A stretch of 64,000 bases of DNA, taken from assembly GCF_900111015.1 (NCBI RefSeq), contig NZ_FOFS01000001.1:447218-511217 (forward strand), read 5' to 3'. The stretch comes from Solimonas aquatica (GTDB lineage: Bacteria; Pseudomonadota; Gammaproteobacteria; Nevskiales; Nevskiaceae). This document shows positions 8,934 to 21,413 of this stretch, in pieces. Each line of letters begins with the position of its first letter. Position 1 is the stretch's first letter. A program made the translations under genes and the position numbers. Under the pieces are notes generated by a model. That model did no database searches and was not told where the DNA came from. It saw only the letters and a list, made by a program, of their open reading frames with translations.

Positions 8934-10223
8934 ATGAACAAAGTGCTGCTTCTGCTCCTGCTGATCTGCGCGGCACCGGCGCACGCGGCGGGACTCTCCG
9001 CCCAGGAGCGGCGCATCGCCGCCGCCGTACAGGCGCACCAGGCCGAGCATCTGCTGCTGCTCGAACAGCTGGTGAACATCAACAGCGGCACGCTCAATCC
9101 GGCGGGGGTGAGGCAGGTCGCGGAGTTGCTGCGTCCGCGCTTCGAAGCCCTGGGCATGCGCGTGCGCTGGCTGCCGATGGACCCGGTCGGCCGCGCCGGT
9201 CATCTGCTGGCCGAGCAGCGCGGCGGCCGGGGCGCGCGTCTGCTACTGATCGCGCATCTGGACACGGTGTTCGAAGCCGACAGTCCCTTCCAGCGCTACC
9301 AGCGCGAGGGCGACACTGCCGTCGGGCCCGGCGTCAACGACATCAAGGGCGGCATCGTGGTGATACTCGCGGCCCTGCAGGCCCTGCATGAGGCCGGCGC
9401 GCTGTCGCGCAGCAACATCACGGTGTTCCTGAGCGGTGACGAGGAGCGGCCCGGCCAGCCGCTGGCGATCGCGCGCCGCGATCTGCTCGCCGCCGGCGCC
9501 GCCAGCGACATCGCCCTGGACTTCGAAGCCATGTATCGCGAACAGAACCAGGACACCCTGCATCTGGGCCGGCGCGGCTCGCTGAGCTGGAAGCTCTGGG
9601 CCAGCGGCGATTCGGGGCACTCCGCCGGCGTGGGACGCGGCGCGGGCTACGGGGCGGTCTACGAGCTGGTCCGCATCATCGACGCCTTCCGCACCCAGCT
9701 GCCCGAGCCCGATCTGAGCTACAACGCTGCACTGATTGCCGGCGGCAGCAGCCTGCAGCTCGATGCGCAGGGCGTGAACGCCAATGCCAGCGGCAAGCCC
9801 AACATCATCGCCGCGCAGGCCTATGCCACGGGCGATCTGCGCGCGCTGTCGCCGGAGCAGGTGGCACGGGTGCAGGCGCGGATGCGCGGCATCGTCGCGC
9901 AGCATCTGGACCGCACGCAGGCGCGCATCGAGTTCGACGAAGCCTACCCGCCCATGGCACCCGGCGCCGGCAGTGCCGCGCTGTTCGAACAGATGCAGCG
10001 CATCAACCGCGACCTGGGCCTGGGCGAGCTGCGCCTGGGTGATCCGGCCAATCGCGGCGCCGGTGATATTTCCTTCGTGGGCCAGCTGCCGGGCCTGGTG
10101 GGCATGGGTCTGGCCGGCGGCGGCGCCCATGCCGTGGGCGAATACGCCGATCTGCGCAGCCTGGTGCCGCAGGCGCAGCGCGCGGCGCTGCTGATGCTCA
10201 GACTCTCCAGGCCGCACCCATGA
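8934..10223 (+). CDS. Secreted M20-family metallopeptidase (carboxypeptidase G2-like)
   Basis: A 429-residue zinc peptidase with an N-terminal signal peptide (about residues 1-18, ending APAHA), so probably periplasmic or secreted. M20 di-zinc motifs are present: H108-L-D110 (IAHLDTV), D136 in GVNDIKGG, the catalytic/ligand acidic pair in SGDEERPG (170-171), DFEAM (196-200) and a C-terminal GGAHAVGEY histidine. A dimerisation lid domain lies at about 210-330. This layout matches glutamate carboxypeptidase-like exopeptidases; the substrate is unknown. It is the only plus-strand gene between eno and kdsA, two genes usually adjacent to each other, so it looks like an insertion. Confidence 0.88.
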   Translation: MNKVLLLLLLICAAPAHAAGLSAQERRIAAAVQAHQAEHLLLLEQLVNINSGTLNPAGVRQVAELLRPRFEALGMRVRWLPMDPVGRAGHLLAEQRGGRGARLLLIAHLDTVFEADSPFQRYQREGDTAVGPGVNDIKGGIVVILAALQALHEAGALSRSNITVFLSGDEERPGQPLAIARRDLLAAGAASDIALDFEAMYREQNQDTLHLGRRGSLSWKLWASGDSGHSAGVGRGAGYGAVYELVRIIDAFRTQLPEPDLSYNAALIAGGSSLQLDAQGVNANASGKPNIIAAQAYATGDLRALSPEQVARVQARMRGIVAQHLDRTQARIEFDEAYPPMAPGAGSAALFEQMQRINRDLGLGELRLGDPANRGAGDISFVGQLPGLVGMGLAGGGAHAVGEYADLRSLVPQAQRAALLMLRLSRPHP

Positions 10224-10225
10224 AA

Positions 10226-10245
10226 AACGCCGCGATTGCGGCGTT
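10226..10245. terminator. Bidirectional terminator between M20 peptidase and kdsA
   Basis: AACGCCGC (10226-10233), a 4-base loop and GCGGCGTT (10238-10245) form an 8-bp stem. It is preceded by AAAA-type bases and followed by CTTC, and it lies between the convergent stop codons. Confidence 0.7.
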
Positions 10246-10256
10246 CTTCATCCCAC

Positions 10257-12796
<2,540 letters not shown>

Positions 12797-12867
12797 TCAG
12801 GGGGTTTGCGCGATTTTAAGGCATACCCCCGCACCTTGCCATGCGCGGGGCACCCTCCCGGCGCCTT

Positions 12868-13140
12868 TTAGGGCCTGTTAACGCTATGGCAATCGCTGTG
12901 ACGGAGGTCGTTTTGCCGCAGGGCAAGGCGGCAGACACGCCGCGTGGTGGTTTCCCAGCCAGCGGCTGCCAACGTCGCCCTGCGGCAAAACGGCCCCGTC
13001 CCTTCGGCTTGCGCCAGAATTTGCGCCATGCGGCGTTGCGAAACTTGGCCTTGGCACCATCAAAGCCCGCGTTTCGCGCCTTGCCTGGCGCGATTTCTGG
13101 CAGCAACGCAGCAATCGTCCATAGCGTTAACAGGCCCTAA
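12868..13140. mobile_element. MITE-like element with 22-bp terminal inverted repeats
   Basis: TTAGGGCCTGTTAACGCTAT plus GG at 12868-12889 is repeated exactly as its reverse complement at 13119-13140, bounding a 273-bp segment. If the transposon proper starts at GGGCC, both ends are flanked by a TA dinucleotide, consistent with a TA target duplication. Inside, a second inverted repeat (GTTTTGCCGCAGGGC near 12910-12924 against GCCCTGCGGCAAAAC near 12976-12990) makes the left half foldable. No reading frame shows transposase similarity, so this is a non-autonomous element. It separates pyrG from tilS, and its right end supplies the tilS stop codon. It accounts for most of the 352-base gap between the two genes. 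Confidence 0.75.
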
Positions 13141-14396
13141 TCCAGCCAGACCAGCTGGCGCAGCCGCCGCGCGGCGGGATAGTCGGCGCGCCAGCCCAGG
13201 CCGCCGATCCAGATCAGCTCGCCATCCTCGTACAGCAGCGGCGTGCGCCGCCGCACCCAGACCGGCACGCCCAGCTCCTGGAACAGGTTCTTCAGGGTGC
13301 GCCGGCCTGCGGCCTGCTCCGGACAGAAGCGCTCGCCGCCGCGCGGCAGCTGCACACGCAGGCGCCGGCGCTGCGGATGCGCTGCGCGCAAGCGGCCACA
13401 GCCCTCGGGCAGCAGCAGCTCGCCCTGCCCGGCCCAGGTTTGCGCGTAATCCGCCGGCGGCTCCGCCATTGCCGGCAGGGCGTAGAGCGTGTCGCGATAG
13501 CGCCGCCACTCGCCCTGCGCATGGCGCAGCACCGGCTCGGCATCGGCGCGGGCGCGCAGCAGCTCGCGCTCCAGCAGTGTCAGCTGCCGCGCCGCCGGCA
13601 GCTGGCCATAACGCCGGGTCCAGAGCCGGTAGAGCGCATTGCGCCGGCGCGGCGGCGACAGCGCCAGCAGGCCCGACACCGACCAGCCCGCGCCGTGCAG
13701 CAGCGGCGCCAGATCGTGATCCGCCAGCTCCGCCAGCAGCCCGGCCGCCTCGGCAGCCTGCCCGGCCAGCTGCGCCAGCGCCGTCTTGGCCTGCGGCCAG
13801 TGCGGCTGCAGGCGCGGCAGGATTTCCTGGCGCAGATACGAGCGCGCGTAACGGGCCTGCTGGTTGTGCGGGTCTTCTACCCAGCTCAGCTGCTGCGCCC
13901 GGGCATAGGCCAGCAGGCGCTCGCGTGGCAGCCTGAGCAGCGGCCGCCACAGCCGGCCGCGCGGCAGCGCCTGCAACGGCGCCATCGCGGCGAGACCAGC
14001 GATGCCGCTGCCGCGCAGCGCGCGCAGCAGCACGGTTTCGGCCTGATCGTCCTGGTGATGGGCGGTGACCAGCAGGTCCTGCGCGCGCAGCAGCGACTGC
14101 AAGGCCGCGTAGCGCGCCTCGCGCGCCGCCGCCTCCGGACCCTGCGCATGGCGCGCCGGCACCATCACCTTCTTCACGCGCAGGGGAACGCCCAGCGCGC
14201 GGCAGTCGCGACGCAGCTTCTTCACCCAGTCGTCGGCCGCCGCCTGCAGGCCGTGATGCACGTGCACGGCGTGCAGATTGCCCAGGCCCTGGGCCTGCAG
14301 CGCGTGCAACAGCACCGTGGAATCCAGACCGCCGCTGCAGGCCACCCAGATGCGCGCATCCGCCTGCAGCGACGGCGGCGCGAAGCTCAGGCCCAT
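13137..14396 (-). CDS. tilS: tRNA(Ile)-lysidine synthase
   Basis: Converts C34 of the CAU-anticodon tRNA-Ile to lysidine with ATP, allowing AUA decoding; essential in most bacteria. The 419 aa product has the PP-loop signature ACSGGLDSTVLLHAL near residues 20-34. VHVHHGL, HHQDDQAETVLLRALRGSG, and the central and C-terminal TilS domains follow (GGERFCPEQAAGRRTLKNLFQELGVPVW). The ATG at 14396 fits the usual N terminus; a longer frame to 14450 would overlap accA. The stop TAG lies within the inverted repeat of the MITE-like element, so the C terminus (RQLVWLD) was fixed by that insertion. No ribosome binding site is seen; a stem-loop directly precedes the start. Confidence 0.93.
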   Translation of the reverse strand: MGLSFAPPSLQADARIWVACSGGLDSTVLLHALQAQGLGNLHAVHVHHGLQAAADDWVKKLRRDCRALGVPLRVKKVMVPARHAQGPEAAAREARYAALQSLLRAQDLLVTAHHQDDQAETVLLRALRGSGIAGLAAMAPLQALPRGRLWRPLLRLPRERLLAYARAQQLSWVEDPHNQQARYARSYLRQEILPRLQPHWPQAKTALAQLAGQAAEAAGLLAELADHDLAPLLHGAGWSVSGLLALSPPRRRNALYRLWTRRYGQLPAARQLTLLERELLRARADAEPVLRHAQGEWRRYRDTLYALPAMAEPPADYAQTWAGQGELLLPEGCGRLRAAHPQRRRLRVQLPRGGERFCPEQAAGRRTLKNLFQELGVPVWVRRRTPLLYEDGELIWIGGLGWRADYPAARRLRQLVWLD

Positions 14397-14401
14397 AGCA
14401 G

Positions 14402-14423
14402 AAGGGCCGCGTCCGCGGCCCTT
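14402..14423. terminator. Stem-loop between accA and tilS
   Basis: AAGGGCCGC, loop GTCC, GCGGCCCTT: a perfect 9-bp stem. In the direction of transcription (minus) it starts about 4 bases after the accA stop and ends 5 bases before the tilS ATG, with no T-tract. It may act as a weak terminator or translational gate for tilS rather than a full stop. Confidence 0.5.
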
Positions 14424-14427
14424 TTGC

Positions 14428-15390
14428 TCAGTGGATGGTCTCGTAGGCACCGTAGGCCAGCAGGCGCTGGTAGCGGTCGGCCATGAGCTTGGTCATCGGC
14501 GTGTGGCGCAGACGCTCCAGATTGGCGATCAGCTTCTGGCGCACGGTGGCCATGATCGCGGCGTAATCGCGGTGCGCACCGCCCAGGGGCTCGGGGATGA
14601 TCTCGTCGATCAGCTTGTGCTCGTAGAGATCCGGCGCAGTCATGCGCATGGCCTCGGCGGCTTCCGGCGCGCGGCCGGAATCCTTGAACAGGATCGAGGC
14701 GCAGCCCTCCGGCGAGATCACCGAGTACACGCTGTACTGCAGCATCATCACATGATCGGCGACGCCGATGGCCAGCGCGCCGCCCGAACCACCCTCGCCG
14801 ATCACCGTGGTGATCACCGGCGTGCGCAGCTTGGACAGTTCCAGCAGATTGCGCGCGATGGCCTCGGACTGGTTGCGCTCCTCGGCATCGATGCCCGGGA
14901 AGGCGCCCGGCGTGTCGATGAAGGTGAGCAGCGGCAGATTGAATTTCTCGGCCAGCTTCATCAGGCGCAGGGCCTTGCGATAGCCCTCGGGCTTGGGCAT
15001 GCCGAAGTTGCGGTAGACACGCTCCTTGGCATCGCGGCCCTTCTGCTGGCCCAGCACCACCACGGCGCGGCCTTCCAGGCGCGCGACGCCGCCGACGATG
15101 GCCGGATCGTCGGCGAAGTGGCGGTCACCGTGCAGCTCTTCCCAATCGGTGAACAGGGTCTTGATGTAGTCCAGCGCGTAGGGGCGTTGCGGGTGACGCG
15201 CCAGCTGCGCGATCTGCCAGGGCGTGAGCTTGGCGAACACCTGCTCGGTGAGCTGGCGGCTCTTGGCTTCCAGCCGGGAGATTTCTTCGGTGAGATTGAC
15301 GCCGCTGCCGGTGGTGGCAAAGCGCAGCTCTTCGATCTTCTGCTGCAGCTCGGCGATGGGTTGTTCGAAGTCCAGGTAATTCAGATTCAT
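14428..15390 (-). CDS. accA: Acetyl-CoA carboxylase carboxyltransferase subunit alpha
   Basis: Alpha subunit of the carboxyltransferase that transfers CO2 from biotin to acetyl-CoA, the first committed step of fatty acid synthesis; partner is AccD (not in the window). The 320 aa product begins [20 protein letters not shown] and has the crotonase-fold carboxyltransferase region. [54 protein letters not shown] and [13 protein letters not shown] are all present. The length is normal. It follows dnaE with a 3-base gap, the common dnaE-accA-tilS order. Confidence 0.98.
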   Translation of the reverse strand: MNLNYLDFEQPIAELQQKIEELRFATTGSGVNLTEEISRLEAKSRQLTEQVFAKLTPWQIAQLARHPQRPYALDYIKTLFTDWEELHGDRHFADDPAIVGGVARLEGRAVVVLGQQKGRDAKERVYRNFGMPKPEGYRKALRLMKLAEKFNLPLLTFIDTPGAFPGIDAEERNQSEAIARNLLELSKLRTPVITTVIGEGGSGGALAIGVADHVMMLQYSVYSVISPEGCASILFKDSGRAPEAAEAMRMTAPDLYEHKLIDEIIPEPLGGAHRDYAAIMATVRQKLIANLERLRHTPMTKLMADRYQRLLAYGAYETIH

Positions 15391-15393
15391 GTT

Positions 15394-18300
15394 TCACTCG
15401 TCGTCATAGGCGCCACCCGCAGCGGCGGCGAAGCGTCGCTCCGTGGCGGGCGGCTGGTAGCGCCGGTAATGCACTTTAACGCAATCATCGCCGAGAAACT
15501 GCTGTAATCCCAGCACGGTGGCGTCATCCAAAGCCAGCTTCCAGTCCGCGCCCAGCTCCAGCTGGCAGCTGGCCTTGGCATTGCGGTACTGCACGCTGAT
15601 CTCGGTGCCGCCGCCCCGGCGCGCCTGCAGCAGCTTCTTCATGGCATTGACGTCCGACACCGGCCGCCGCCAGTCGATGGCCAGGCGCGTGGCGTAGTCG
15701 CGCAGCACCTCGTCCAGGGCGTAGAACTCGGGGTCATAGAGCCGTGGTTCCGCCTCGCGGCCTTCGCGGGCCTGCGACAGGCCGATGGCGGATTTCACGA
15801 ACACCAGGCCGTCCACCTTCACGAAGGGCGCGTAGCGGCCCCATTTGTCGGCGTCCACCCAGGTGGACAGCTGCACGCCGCGATCATCCAGGGTGATCTT
15901 GTAACTGGCGCCGCCGCGCCCCTCGCCGCCCTTGAAGAAGCGCAGATCGTTGACCCAGGCCGCGAACAGATGGCGGGTGCGCGGCTGCCAGATCGGCTTG
16001 CCGTTGGCGGCCACCGGCTGCGGCTGGGCGTGCTGGGCGATCAGTTCGCGCAAACGGCCGGAGCAGACCTGCTCGATGATTTCGCGATAGGCCTCGATGG
16101 GATGCCCGGAAAGATAAAAGCCCAGGGTATCGCGCTCACGCGACAGCAGTTCGCGCTGCGACCATTCCGGCTCGTGCTCGGCTTCCATGACGCGCTCGGG
16201 CTGGACGCTGGCGCCGCCGCCCAGACCAAAGAGATCGTTCTGTCCGGAATCGGCGCTGGCGGCGCTGGCCTCGGCCAGCTGGATGGCCTTGGGCAGCGTC
16301 TTGCTCAGCGAGGCGCGATTGAGGCCGAAGCAGTCCATGGCGCCGGAACCGATCAGGGCTTCCAGCACGCGCTTGTTGGCGCGGCGCAGATCGATGCGCC
16401 GGCAGAAATCGAACAGATCACGGAACGGCCCGTTCTGCTCGCGTTCCTTGAGAATGCCTTCCAGCGCCGACTCGCCGGCGCCCTTGATCGCACCCAGGCC
16501 GTAGCGGATCGCGCCCCTCTCCGGCACCGTGAAGCGGTACTGGCTCTGGTTCACATCGGGCGACAGCATCTTGAGGCCCATGCGCAGACATTCCTCGCGC
16601 ATGGTGACGATGGTTTCGGTGTGCGCCATTTCGCAGGACAGCACCGCCGCCATGAACTCCGCCGGGTAATGGGTCTTGAGCCAGGCGGTCTGGTAGGACA
16701 CCAGCGCGTAAGCGGCCGCGTGCGATTTGTTGAAGCCGTAGTTGGCGAACTTCTCCATCAGGTCGAAGACGCGGCCGGCGGTCTCGGCATCCACGCCGCG
16801 CCCGGTGGCGCCTTCGGTGAACACCTCGCGCTGCTTGGCCATTTCATCGGCCTTCTTCTTGCCCATGGCGCGGCGCAGCAGGTCGGCGCCGCCGAGCGTG
16901 TAGCCGGCCAGGCGCTGCGACATCTGCATCACCTGCTCCTGGTACACGAAGATGCCGTAGGTGGGCTGCAGCACCGCCTCCATTTCCGGATGCAGGTATT
17001 CGACGTTGGCGTCACCGCGCTTGCGCGCGCAGTACTCGGGAATCAGCTCCATGGGGCCCGGGCGGTACAGCGAGACCAGGGCGATGATGTCCTCGAAGGT
17101 GTCGGGTTTCAGATCGCGCGAGGCGCGCTGCATGCCCGGCGATTCCATCTGGAACACCGCGGTGGTGTCGCCGCTGGCGTAGAGCGCGTAGGTGGCGGCG
17201 TCATTGATCGGCAGTTCCAGCACCGTGATGCGCCGGCCGCTGCTGCGCTCGATATTGCCCACCGCCTCCTCGATCACGGTCAGGGTCTTCAGGCCCAGGA
17301 AGTCGAACTTCACCAGACCCACGGCTTCCAGGTCCTTCATGTCGAACTGCGTGCGCAGACCGCCGCCGCCCGGTTCGCAGTACAGCGGCGCGTATTCGGT
17401 GAGCGGCTTGGGCGCGATCACCACGCCGCCGGCATGCACGCCCACGCCGCGCGTCACGCCTTCCAGGGCCAGGCCCAGATCGATCACCGCGCGGGTGTCT
17501 TCCTCGTTGTCGTAGCGGGTCTTCAGCTCCGGCACCGATTCCAGGGCATCGAGCAGGGTCGCACCCGGCGTGCCCGGCACCAGCTTGGCGATGGAATCAC
17601 CGAAGCCATAACCATGGCCCATGACACGCGCCACGTCGCGCACCACGCCGCGTGCGGCCATGGTCGCGTAGGTGATGATCTGGCCGACGCGCTCGCGGCC
17701 GTACTTGTGCGAGACGTACTCGATCACGCGGTCGCGGTTGTCCATGCAGAAATCGACGTCGAAGTCGGGCATGGACACGCGCTCGGGATTCAGGAAGCGC
17801 TCGAACAGCAGATTGAAGGGCAAGGGATCAAGGTCGGTGATCTTGATCGCATAGGCCACCAGCGAGCCGGCGCCCGAACCGCGACCCGGCCCCACCGGAC
17901 AGCCGTGGGTCTTGGCCCACTCGATGAAGTCCGACACCACCAGGAAGTAACCGGCGAAGCCCATCTTCTCGATGATGCCCAGCTCGTAGTCGAGGCGCTG
18001 CCAGTACTCCTCCTCGGGCTTGGCGAGCGTGATGCTCTTGAAGCGCTCCTTGAGTCCTTCCCTGGAACGCTCGCGCAGCCAGCTGTTGGTGTCGTAGCCC
18101 TCCGGAACCGGGAATTCCGGCAGGTGGTACGGCGGCGCGAACTTCAGGGTCAGCGAGCAGCGGCGCGCAATCTCCACCGAATTGGCCAGGGCCTCGGGCA
18201 GATCGGCAAACAGCGCCAGCATCTCCTCTTCGGACTTCAGGTACTGCTGATCGGTGTAATCACGCGGACGCTTGGGATCGTTGAGCACGCGGCCCTGCGC

Positions 18301-18981
18301 GATGCAGACGCGCGCCTCGTGCGCGTCGAACTCCTCGCGGGTGAGAAAGCGCACATCGTTGCTGGCCACCAGCGGCAGCTGTTCGTGACGCGAGAGCGCC
18401 ACCGCCGCCTCCACCCATTCCTCATCATCGGCGCGGCCACAGCGCGCGATCTCCAGATACAGGCGTCCGGCGAACATGGTGCGCAGATCCTGCAAGGCCT
18501 CCAGCGCCGCCGGCACCTGCTCGGCCAGGGCCGCGCGGAACACCGCGCCGTCGCGGCCGGTGAGGGCGATCAGACCTTCGCTGGCCTCGGCCAGCCAGTC
18601 GCGCGCCAGCAGCGGCTCGCCGCGCGTCTGGCCTTCGGTGTAGCAGCGCGAGATCAGGCGCGCGAGATTGCGGTAGCCGGTTTCGTTCTGCACCAGCAGG
18701 GTCAGACGCTCGGGACTTTCGCCCGTCACGCGCGGCTCCAGGCGCACATCGGCGCCGACGATGGGCTTCACGCCCGCGCCCTCGGCGGCCTTGTAGAACT
18801 TCACCATTGCGTAGAGGTTGCCCAGGTCCGTCACCGCCACCGCGCCAAAGCCCAGCTCGGCGGCGCGCGAGGTGAGCGTGCTGCCCACACCGCCGCCCTT
18901 GCGCTTGGGCGGCTCGACCCGCACCACGCCGTCGATCAGCGAGTACTCGGTGTGCAGACGCAGGTGGACGAAGCGGCTCAT
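15394..18981 (-). CDS. dnaE: DNA polymerase III subunit alpha
   Basis: Catalytic subunit of the replicative polymerase (family C). The 1195 aa product contains the N-terminal PHP domain ([15 protein letters not shown]). The polymerase core follows with [14 protein letters not shown] and the catalytic aspartates in [14 protein letters not shown], then the finger region ([36 protein letters not shown]). The C-terminal OB fold and tau-binding region come last ([15 protein letters not shown]...). It is about 35 residues longer than E. coli DnaE. Its start overlaps the rnhB stop by 4 bases. Only the DnaE1-type features are seen, not DnaE2. Confidence 0.98.
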   Translation of the reverse strand: MSRFVHLRLHTEYSLIDGVVRVEPPKRKGGGVGSTLTSRAAELGFGAVAVTDLGNLYAMVKFYKAAEGAGVKPIVGADVRLEPRVTGESPERLTLLVQNETGYRNLARLISRCYTEGQTRGEPLLARDWLAEASEGLIALTGRDGAVFRAALAEQVPAALEALQDLRTMFAGRLYLEIARCGRADDEEWVEAAVALSRHEQLPLVASNDVRFLTREEFDAHEARVCIAQGRVLNDPKRPRDYTDQQYLKSEEEMLALFADLPEALANSVEIARRCSLTLKFAPPYHLPEFPVPEGYDTNSWLRERSREGLKERFKSITLAKPEEEYWQRLDYELGIIEKMGFAGYFLVVSDFIEWAKTHGCPVGPGRGSGAGSLVAYAIKITDLDPLPFNLLFERFLNPERVSMPDFDVDFCMDNRDRVIEYVSHKYGRERVGQIITYATMAARGVVRDVARVMGHGYGFGDSIAKLVPGTPGATLLDALESVPELKTRYDNEEDTRAVIDLGLALEGVTRGVGVHAGGVVIAPKPLTEYAPLYCEPGGGGLRTQFDMKDLEAVGLVKFDFLGLKTLTVIEEAVGNIERSSGRRITVLELPINDAATYALYASGDTTAVFQMESPGMQRASRDLKPDTFEDIIALVSLYRPGPMELIPEYCARKRGDANVEYLHPEMEAVLQPTYGIFVYQEQVMQMSQRLAGYTLGGADLLRRAMGKKKADEMAKQREVFTEGATGRGVDAETAGRVFDLMEKFANYGFNKSHAAAYALVSYQTAWLKTHYPAEFMAAVLSCEMAHTETIVTMREECLRMGLKMLSPDVNQSQYRFTVPERGAIRYGLGAIKGAGESALEGILKEREQNGPFRDLFDFCRRIDLRRANKRVLEALIGSGAMDCFGLNRASLSKTLPKAIQLAEASAASADSGQNDLFGLGGGASVQPERVMEAEHEPEWSQRELLSRERDTLGFYLSGHPIEAYREIIEQVCSGRLRELIAQHAQPQPVAANGKPIWQPRTRHLFAAWVNDLRFFKGGEGRGGASYKITLDDRGVQLSTWVDADKWGRYAPFVKVDGLVFVKSAIGLSQAREGREAEPRLYDPEFYALDEVLRDYATRLAIDWRRPVSDVNAMKKLLQARRGGGTEISVQYRNAKASCQLELGADWKLALDDATVLGLQQFLGDDCVKVHYRRYQPPATERRFAAAAGGAYDDE

Positions 18982-19610
18982 GCGGGGGACACGAGGCGTG
19001 AACCGTGCAGCTGCAGGGCGAGCTGCGCGCAGGGGGCAAAGCTCATGCGGTGAACCGGACTGGGACCTTGCCTGCGCAGCGCCGCGACGTGCACCGCGGT
19101 GCCGTAGCCCTTGTGCTGCGCGAAACCGTAACCGGGATATTCCGCATCCAGGCGTTTCATCTCGTGATCACGCGCGACCTTGGCCAGGATGGAGGCGGCC
19201 ATGATCGGCGCGTGGATGGCATCGCCCTGCACCACCGCCTCGCCCGCGCAAGGCAGCTGCGCCGGCAGACGGTTGCCGTCGACCAGGCAGAGCTGTGGCG
19301 CGGGACTCAGGGCGAAAGCGGCGCGCTGCATGGCCAGCATCGCGGCGTGCAGGATGTTGAGCCGCTCGATCTCCTCGACCTCGGCGCGGGCGATGGCAAA
19401 GGCGCGGGCGCGCTGCTGGATGTCCTCGAACAGGCGCTCACGCGCAGCAGCGCTCAGCGCCTTGGAATCATCCAGGCCACGGATGCCATGGCCTTCTTCC
19501 AGGATCACCGCCGCCGCGTAGACCGGGCCCGCCAGACAGCCGCGCCCGGCTTCGTCCAGACCGGCGACCAGGGCGTGGGTGTACGTGGAGAGCGCGACTC
19601 GGCGAGGCAT
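18978..19610 (-). CDS. rnhB: Ribonuclease HII
   Basis: Removes RNA from RNA-DNA hybrids, including single ribonucleotides and primers. The 210 aa product keeps the acidic catalytic residues D19-E20 (AGLDEAGRG), D111 (LVDGN) and D130 ([21 protein letters not shown]). [12 protein letters not shown] is also present. The ATG at 19610 gives the normal length; a longer frame extends into lpxB and is rejected. A TACAAT box at 19643-19638 lies about 30 bp upstream and could be a local -10 element. lpxB-rnhB-dnaE is a conserved gene order. Confidence 0.97.
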   Translation of the reverse strand: MPRRVALSTYTHALVAGLDEAGRGCLAGPVYAAAVILEEGHGIRGLDDSKALSAAARERLFEDIQQRARAFAIARAEVEEIERLNILHAAMLAMQRAAFALSPAPQLCLVDGNRLPAQLPCAGEAVVQGDAIHAPIMAASILAKVARDHEMKRLDAEYPGYGFAQHKGYGTAVHVAALRRQGPSPVHRMSFAPCAQLALQLHGSRLVSPA

Positions 19611-19681
19611 CGTCGTCAGGCAGGAAAACCGCAGACGATTGTAGGGCTTTGATCGGGTAAAACCAGACTTGACGGCGACGC

Positions 19682-20830
19682 CTACAGCAGGGGTGCGAGC
19701 AGTTCCGCCGCACGCTGCGCGGCATTGCAGCGCAGACGCGCTCGCACCGCGTCGAACTGCGCCAGCTGGCGCTGCCGCGCCGCGCTGCCGAACAGCGCCT
19801 GCACCTCGCGCGCCAGATGCTCGGGCGTGCAGTCGTGCTGCAGCAACTCCGGCACCACGGGTTCGTCGGACAAGAGATTCGGCAGACTCACATAACGGGT
19901 CTTGAGCATGCCCAGCTTGAGCAGCAGCAACTCGGTGAACCAGGCGCCGCGATAGCCCACCACCATCGGCCGGCCCAGCAGCAGGCATTCCAGCGTCGCC
20001 GTGCCGGAGGCCAGCATCACCACATCGGCGGCGCGCATGGCCTCGCGCGACTTGCCGTCGAGCAGCGTCCAGTCCAGCCCCGGGGCCTGCTGCGCGATCA
20101 GCGCCTGCAGACCGGCACGCAGGCTGGGCTTGGCCACCGGCGTGATGATGCGCAAACCCGGGATGCGCTGCGCCAGCAGCGTCGCTGCCTGCGCGAAGGG
20201 CAGGCCCAGATACTTGAGTTCCGAGCCGCGACTGCCGGGCAGGATCGCCAGCACCGGGCCCTGCTCTGCCAGCCCCAGGGCTGCGCGCGCCTGCGCCGGC
20301 GTGGTCCGATCATCCAGCTCCTCGGCAAGCGGATGGCCGATGTACAGCGCCTTGTCCTTCACACCCTGCTGCTCGTAGAACGCCGGCTCGAACGGGAACA
20401 GGCAGAGGATGCGTTCCACCGCGCGGTCGATGCCGTGCACGCGACCGGCGCGCCAGGCCCAGACCGTGGGACTGACCACGTGCACGGTCTTCACGCCGCG
20501 CGCACGCAGCTTGCGCTCCAGCGGCAGATTGAAGTCCGGCGCGTCGATGCCGATCAGCAGGTCCGGCGGATTGCGGCTGAACTCCTGGAACAACTGCTTG
20601 CGCAGGCGCAGGATGCGCGGCAAGGCATGCAGCACCTCGGCGATGCCCATCACCGACAGCATCTCGATGGAGGCCAGCTCCGCACAACCCGCCTCGCGCA
20701 TGCGCGGCCCCACCACGCCGTAACACTGCGCCTGCGGCAGGCGCTCACGCAGCGCGCGCACCAGCGCGCCGCCCAGCAGATCGCCGGAGAGTTCGCCGGC
20801 GACCAGCGCGATGCGCAGCGGTCTGCTCAA
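19682..20830 (-). CDS. lpxB: Lipid-A-disaccharide synthase
   Basis: Peripheral inner-membrane glycosyltransferase (family GT19) that joins UDP-2,3-diacylglucosamine and lipid X to form lipid A disaccharide. The 382 aa product shows the N-terminal [12 protein letters not shown] motif, [43 protein letters not shown] and [15 protein letters not shown]. The length is normal. In most gammaproteobacteria lpxB follows lpxA directly; here a peroxiredoxin gene sits between them, 7 bases upstream of the lpxB start. Confidence 0.97.
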   Translation of the reverse strand: MSRPLRIALVAGELSGDLLGGALVRALRERLPQAQCYGVVGPRMREAGCAELASIEMLSVMGIAEVLHALPRILRLRKQLFQEFSRNPPDLLIGIDAPDFNLPLERKLRARGVKTVHVVSPTVWAWRAGRVHGIDRAVERILCLFPFEPAFYEQQGVKDKALYIGHPLAEELDDRTTPAQARAALGLAEQGPVLAILPGSRGSELKYLGLPFAQAATLLAQRIPGLRIITPVAKPSLRAGLQALIAQQAPGLDWTLLDGKSREAMRAADVVMLASGTATLECLLLGRPMVVGYRGAWFTELLLLKLGMLKTRYVSLPNLLSDEPVVPELLQHDCTPEHLAREVQALFGSAARQRQLAQFDAVRARLRCNAAQRAAELLAPLL

Positions 20831-20837
20831 GCGTGCA

Positions 20838-21386
20838 TCAGGGCTTGCCGCCCTGCTCTGCCTGCCACTGCTTGATCGCGGCCAGGGTGTTCTGCACGTG
20901 CTGGCTCGGGTCCATGGCGCTGTAGCTGTACAGCACCTTGCCGTCCGGCGTGACCACGTAGGAGATGCGGCTGGCGTAGTTCACCATGGGCAGCTTGGCA
21001 TCCCAGGCGCTCATGATCCGGGTGTCGGGATCGGCCGCCACCGGAAACTTGCCGCCGCATTCGCTCAAGGAAAACTTGTGCAGGGTCTGCACATCATCGC
21101 TGGACACGCCGATCACGCTGGCGCCCAGCTTCTGGTATTCCGGCATGGCCTTGGCAAACAGATGCGCCTCCACGGTGCAGCCGGAGGTGAAGGCCTTGGG
21201 ATAGAAGTACACCACCACCGGACCTTTCTTCAGGGCCTCGGCCAGGGCAAAGCTGTAATCCTTGCCGGCCAGCGAGGCCGGCGCGGTGAAATCCGGCGCC
21301 GTGCTGCCATTGGCCAGCGCCGCCAGCGCCGGCGCGGACGCGCTCAACGACAGCATCAGCGCCAGAAACAGTTTGAGGCTACGCAT
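20838..21386 (-). CDS. Secreted Bcp/PrxQ-type peroxiredoxin
   Basis: A thiol peroxidase of the AhpC/TSA fold. The signal peptide covers about residues 1-22 (MRSLKLFL...APALA), so the protein should act in the periplasm. The thioredoxin-like core follows: APDFTAPASLAGKDYSF, YFYPKAFTSGCTVEA with peroxidatic Cys70, VIGVSSDDVQTLHKF and a second Cys110 in SLSECGGKF. Classical PrxQ has its resolving Cys five residues after the first; it is absent here, so Cys110 may resolve or the enzyme may be 1-Cys. The gene lies between lpxA (27-base gap) and lpxB (7-base gap) on the same strand, so it is probably co-transcribed with lipid A genes. No metabolic link to lipid A is known to me. Confidence 0.88.
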   Translation of the reverse strand: MRSLKLFLALMLSLSASAPALAALANGSTAPDFTAPASLAGKDYSFALAEALKKGPVVVYFYPKAFTSGCTVEAHLFAKAMPEYQKLGASVIGVSSDDVQTLHKFSLSECGGKFPVAADPDTRIMSAWDAKLPMVNYASRISYVVTPDGKVLYSYSAMDPSQHVQNTLAAIKQWQAEQGGKP

Positions 21387-21413
21387 GATCGAATCTCCGG
21401 TGTGCGAAGACGC

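Noticed and set aside
12841-13140. 99-residue open frame through the MITE-like element
   Set aside because: It runs through both inverted repeats, has no ribosome binding site and no transposase or other family features; most likely noncoding.
13060-13950. Ala/Arg-rich frames overlapping tilS and the MITE-like element
   Set aside because: Extreme Ala/Arg/Pro composition and overlap with a clear tilS; no start signal.
15970-19053. 1027-codon open frame on the plus strand
   Set aside because: Antisense to dnaE; no domain resemblance and shadow-like composition.
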